A DNA stretch of 7,655 nucleotides. It comes from Clostridiales bacterium. GTDB taxonomy: Bacteria > Bacillota > Clostridia > WRLR01. Shown piece by piece: positions 6,309 through 7,655 of this stretch; positions within the stretch are counted from its first letter, which is position 1; every line of letters starts with the position of its first letter. Both the position numbers and the translations under genes were made by a program. The DNA lies in the NCBI GenBank assembly GCA_031287655.1, contig JAITSR010000433.1, forward strand, positions 1 through 7,655, read 5' to 3'. The notes beneath the pieces were generated by a model. It was not told the origin of the DNA and ran no database searches. It was given only the letters and a program-made list of their open reading frames with translations.

Positions 6309-6313
6309 CCCGC
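6287..6313 (+). other. Intercistronic hairpin 2, stronger
   Basis: GCGGGCGCGG (6287-6296) pairs with CCGC (6303-6306) and GCCCGC (6308-6313), leaving one bulged C at 6307 and the same CGCGTC loop as the first hairpin. Ten GC pairs make it very stable. It ends 38 nt before the GRE start, leaving the ribosome binding site free. Confidence 0.6.
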
Positions 6314-6338
6314 ATATCAGCGTATCAATCAACACAAC

Positions 6339-6343
6339 GGAGG
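6339..6343 (+). promoter_or_regulatory. Ribosome binding site of the GRE gene
   Basis: GGAGG lies 8 nt before ATG 6352 in an unstructured A/C-rich leader. This is the best-placed ribosome binding site in the operon, fitting the need for far more GRE than activase. Confidence 0.85.
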
Positions 6344-6351
6344 TTCATCAT

Positions 6352-7655
6352 ATGAATCAAATGGTAAACTTAGTGCCGCCGGGCGAGCCGCTCGACTACG
6401 ACAGGCGCATCGCGCTTTTGCGGGAGCGGAAGCTCGCCGAGACGCAGGTCAAATCCAAGATCGCCGTGTATCAGGACGGCGACGACTACGGGAGCGTACC
6501 CGCCCCGGAGGAATACAAATTCACGCCGATCCCGAATCACGAGAGCGGAACATGGTTCGGCTACGAGGGCTGGAGCAAAAACTTCTACAAATTGATGGAC
6601 GAGCACCCGGTCTACATCGATCCGGCGGACGCTTTTACCTGCCGGTGGATGTTCTCGATGATCTGGTTCCCGGAAAAGCAGAAGGACAAGCGCTGGAACC
6701 CCGCGTACCCTTTCGACCATCTCAAGGAGCGTCAAAAACTCTACGGCATCGTGCCGGGCATCGGCTCGGACGCGCACTTCGGCGGCGACTACGAGATCGG
6801 CTTCAAACTCGGGTGGGGCGGCCTGCTGGACAAAATCGAAAAATACCGCGCGATCAACCCCGGCAGGGACGAGTTCTATGACGCGGAGGCGCTCGTGATC
6901 CGCGGCGTGCAGCAGTGGATGACCCACGCGGCCGAGGAGGCCGAGCGGCTCGCGGCGCTCGAAAAGCATCCGCGGCTCCGGGAGAACCTTCTCGAAATGG
7001 CGAAGGTGAACCGCAGCATATTGTTCGGCGCGCCGCAGACGCTGCGCGAGGCCTGTCAGTGGGCGTGCTGGTTCAACATGGTCAGCCGCACCTACAACCG
7101 CGACGGCGCGGGCTTCCAGCTCGACACGCTCCTGCGCGGCTTTTATGAAAAGGACCTCGCGGCGGGCAGAATCACACGCGACGAGGCGGTGTTCTACCTT
7201 GCCTGCCTCCTGCTGAACGACCCGCATTACTACCAGATCGGCGGGCTCGACGGCGACGACAACGACCTTTTGAGCGAGTTCAGCTACATGGTGCTCGAGG
7301 CGGCCGACAAGCTCAACTCGACCTGTAACATCACGGTGCGCGTCCACAAGGACATCGACCGCGCGTTCATGCGCAAGGCGGTCGGCTACCTGTTTGAGCA
7401 CAAGAACGCGTGGCCGCGCTTTTCGGGCGAGGAGGCGCTGAACGGCGGTTTTATGCGCATGGGCTATCCCAAGGAGCTCGCGCGCAAGCGCATCGCGGTC
7501 GGCTGCCACTGGATGAGCCTGCCCGGCCTCGAATACACGCTGAACGACTGCGTGAAGATCAATGCGGCGAAGGTCTTTGAGGTCGCGCTCGACGAGATGC
7601 TCGCGGCGGGCGGCTCCTATTCGACGGAGCGGCTCTGGGAGATTTACGACGGCCA
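6352..7655 (+). CDS. Glycyl radical enzyme of unassigned type, 3'-truncated by window end
   Basis: The first 434 residues of a pyruvate formate-lyase-family glycyl radical enzyme are visible; the C-terminal half with the radical glycine loop lies outside the window. Family landmarks in order are DYEIGFKLGWGGLLDKIEKY (about 149-168), FYEKDLAAGRITRDEA, QIGGLDGDDNDLLSEFSYMVLEAADKL in its usual place, NITVRVHKD, and the thiyl-radical cysteine Cys385 in VGCHWMSLPG, followed by a helix INAAKVFEVALDE. In dehydratases and lyases of the family the motif reads GCVE, the glutamate two residues after Cys acting as general base. Here that position is Trp387. Pyruvate formate-lyase's adjacent Cys-Cys pair is absent too. 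The protein is therefore not a standard formate acetyltransferase, diol dehydratase, choline or sulfonate lyase. I cannot name its substrate. Start choice rests on a strong ribosome binding site; Met4 is an unlikely alternative. Confidence 0.93.
   Translation, partial: MNQMVNLVPPGEPLDYDRRIALLRERKLAETQVKSKIAVYQDGDDYGSVPAPEEYKFTPIPNHESGTWFGYEGWSKNFYKLMDEHPVYIDPADAFTCRWMFSMIWFPEKQKDKRWNPAYPFDHLKERQKLYGIVPGIGSDAHFGGDYEIGFKLGWGGLLDKIEKYRAINPGRDEFYDAEALVIRGVQQWMTHAAEEAERLAALEKHPRLRENLLEMAKVNRSILFGAPQTLREACQWACWFNMVSRTYNRDGAGFQLDTLLRGFYEKDLAAGRITRDEAVFYLACLLLNDPHYYQIGGLDGDDNDLLSEFSYMVLEAADKLNSTCNITVRVHKDIDRAFMRKAVGYLFEHKNAWPRFSGEEALNGGFMRMGYPKELARKRIAVGCHWMSLPGLEYTLNDCVKINAAKVFEVALDEMLAAGGSYSTERLWEIYDG

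Noticed and set aside
6352..7655. Sulfoquinovose/DHPS pathway, because a transaldolase-family gene lies near a GRE and activase
   Set aside because: As I recall, the sulfonate lyases of the GRE family (IslA, HpsG) carry the GCVE-type motif, which is absent here. No sulfoquinovosidase, isomerase or sulfite-handling gene is visible, and the GH2 is not a sulfoquinovosidase family.
6352..7655. Naming the GRE pyruvate formate-lyase (pflB)
   Set aside because: The adjacent Cys-Cys active-site pair of PFL is missing, and the activase has two additional cluster motifs that PFL activase lacks.
5361..7655. GRE-associated bacterial microcompartment
   Set aside because: No shell protein, aldehyde dehydrogenase or encapsulation-type N-terminal extension is visible in the window.

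Overview
The window reads as accessory metabolic DNA from an anaerobic bacterium. The operon is GC-rich and has AGGAGG-type ribosome binding sites. It carries an oxygen-sensitive glycyl radical enzyme (GRE) with its radical-SAM activase. A gut-type member of the Bacillota (Clostridia) is my best guess, but no phylogenetic marker is present and this is inference.

Layout: (1) 1-604 is a type II toxin-antitoxin pair of visibly lower GC, with an intact Phd/YefM-like antitoxin overlapping a ParE/RelE-like toxin. A 10-bp tandem duplication breaks the toxin frame; removing one copy restores a clean 103-residue protein. (2) 605-800 is a boundary region. It holds a short GC hairpin followed by a T-rich tract (probable terminator), a near-consensus sigma-70 promoter (TTGACA, 17 bp, TATGAT), and a good ribosome binding site. 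(3) 801-7655 looks like one co-directional operon of five genes with gaps of 37-94 nt: an NHL-repeat beta-propeller, a transaldolase-family protein with an aldolase-like active site, a cytoplasmic beta-mannosidase-like GH2 glycosidase, a GRE activase with two extra 4Fe-4S clusters, and the N-terminal 434 residues of a GRE that runs off the window end. Two GC-rich hairpins with identical CGCGTC loops separate activase from GRE.

The most interesting object is the GRE. The fold-defining motifs of the family are there, but the active-site signature reads GCHWMSLPG instead of the GCVE found in GRE dehydratases and eliminases, so the usual general-base glutamate is absent. Together with a GH2 enzyme that lacks a signal peptide, a phosphosugar aldolase-like protein and a propeller, this suggests an intracellular anaerobic pathway. 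In it a glycoside would be hydrolysed and its sugar or aglycone processed by a radical reaction not assignable to pyruvate formate-lyase, diol dehydratase, choline lyase or sulfolyase types. The substrate cannot be named from this sequence.
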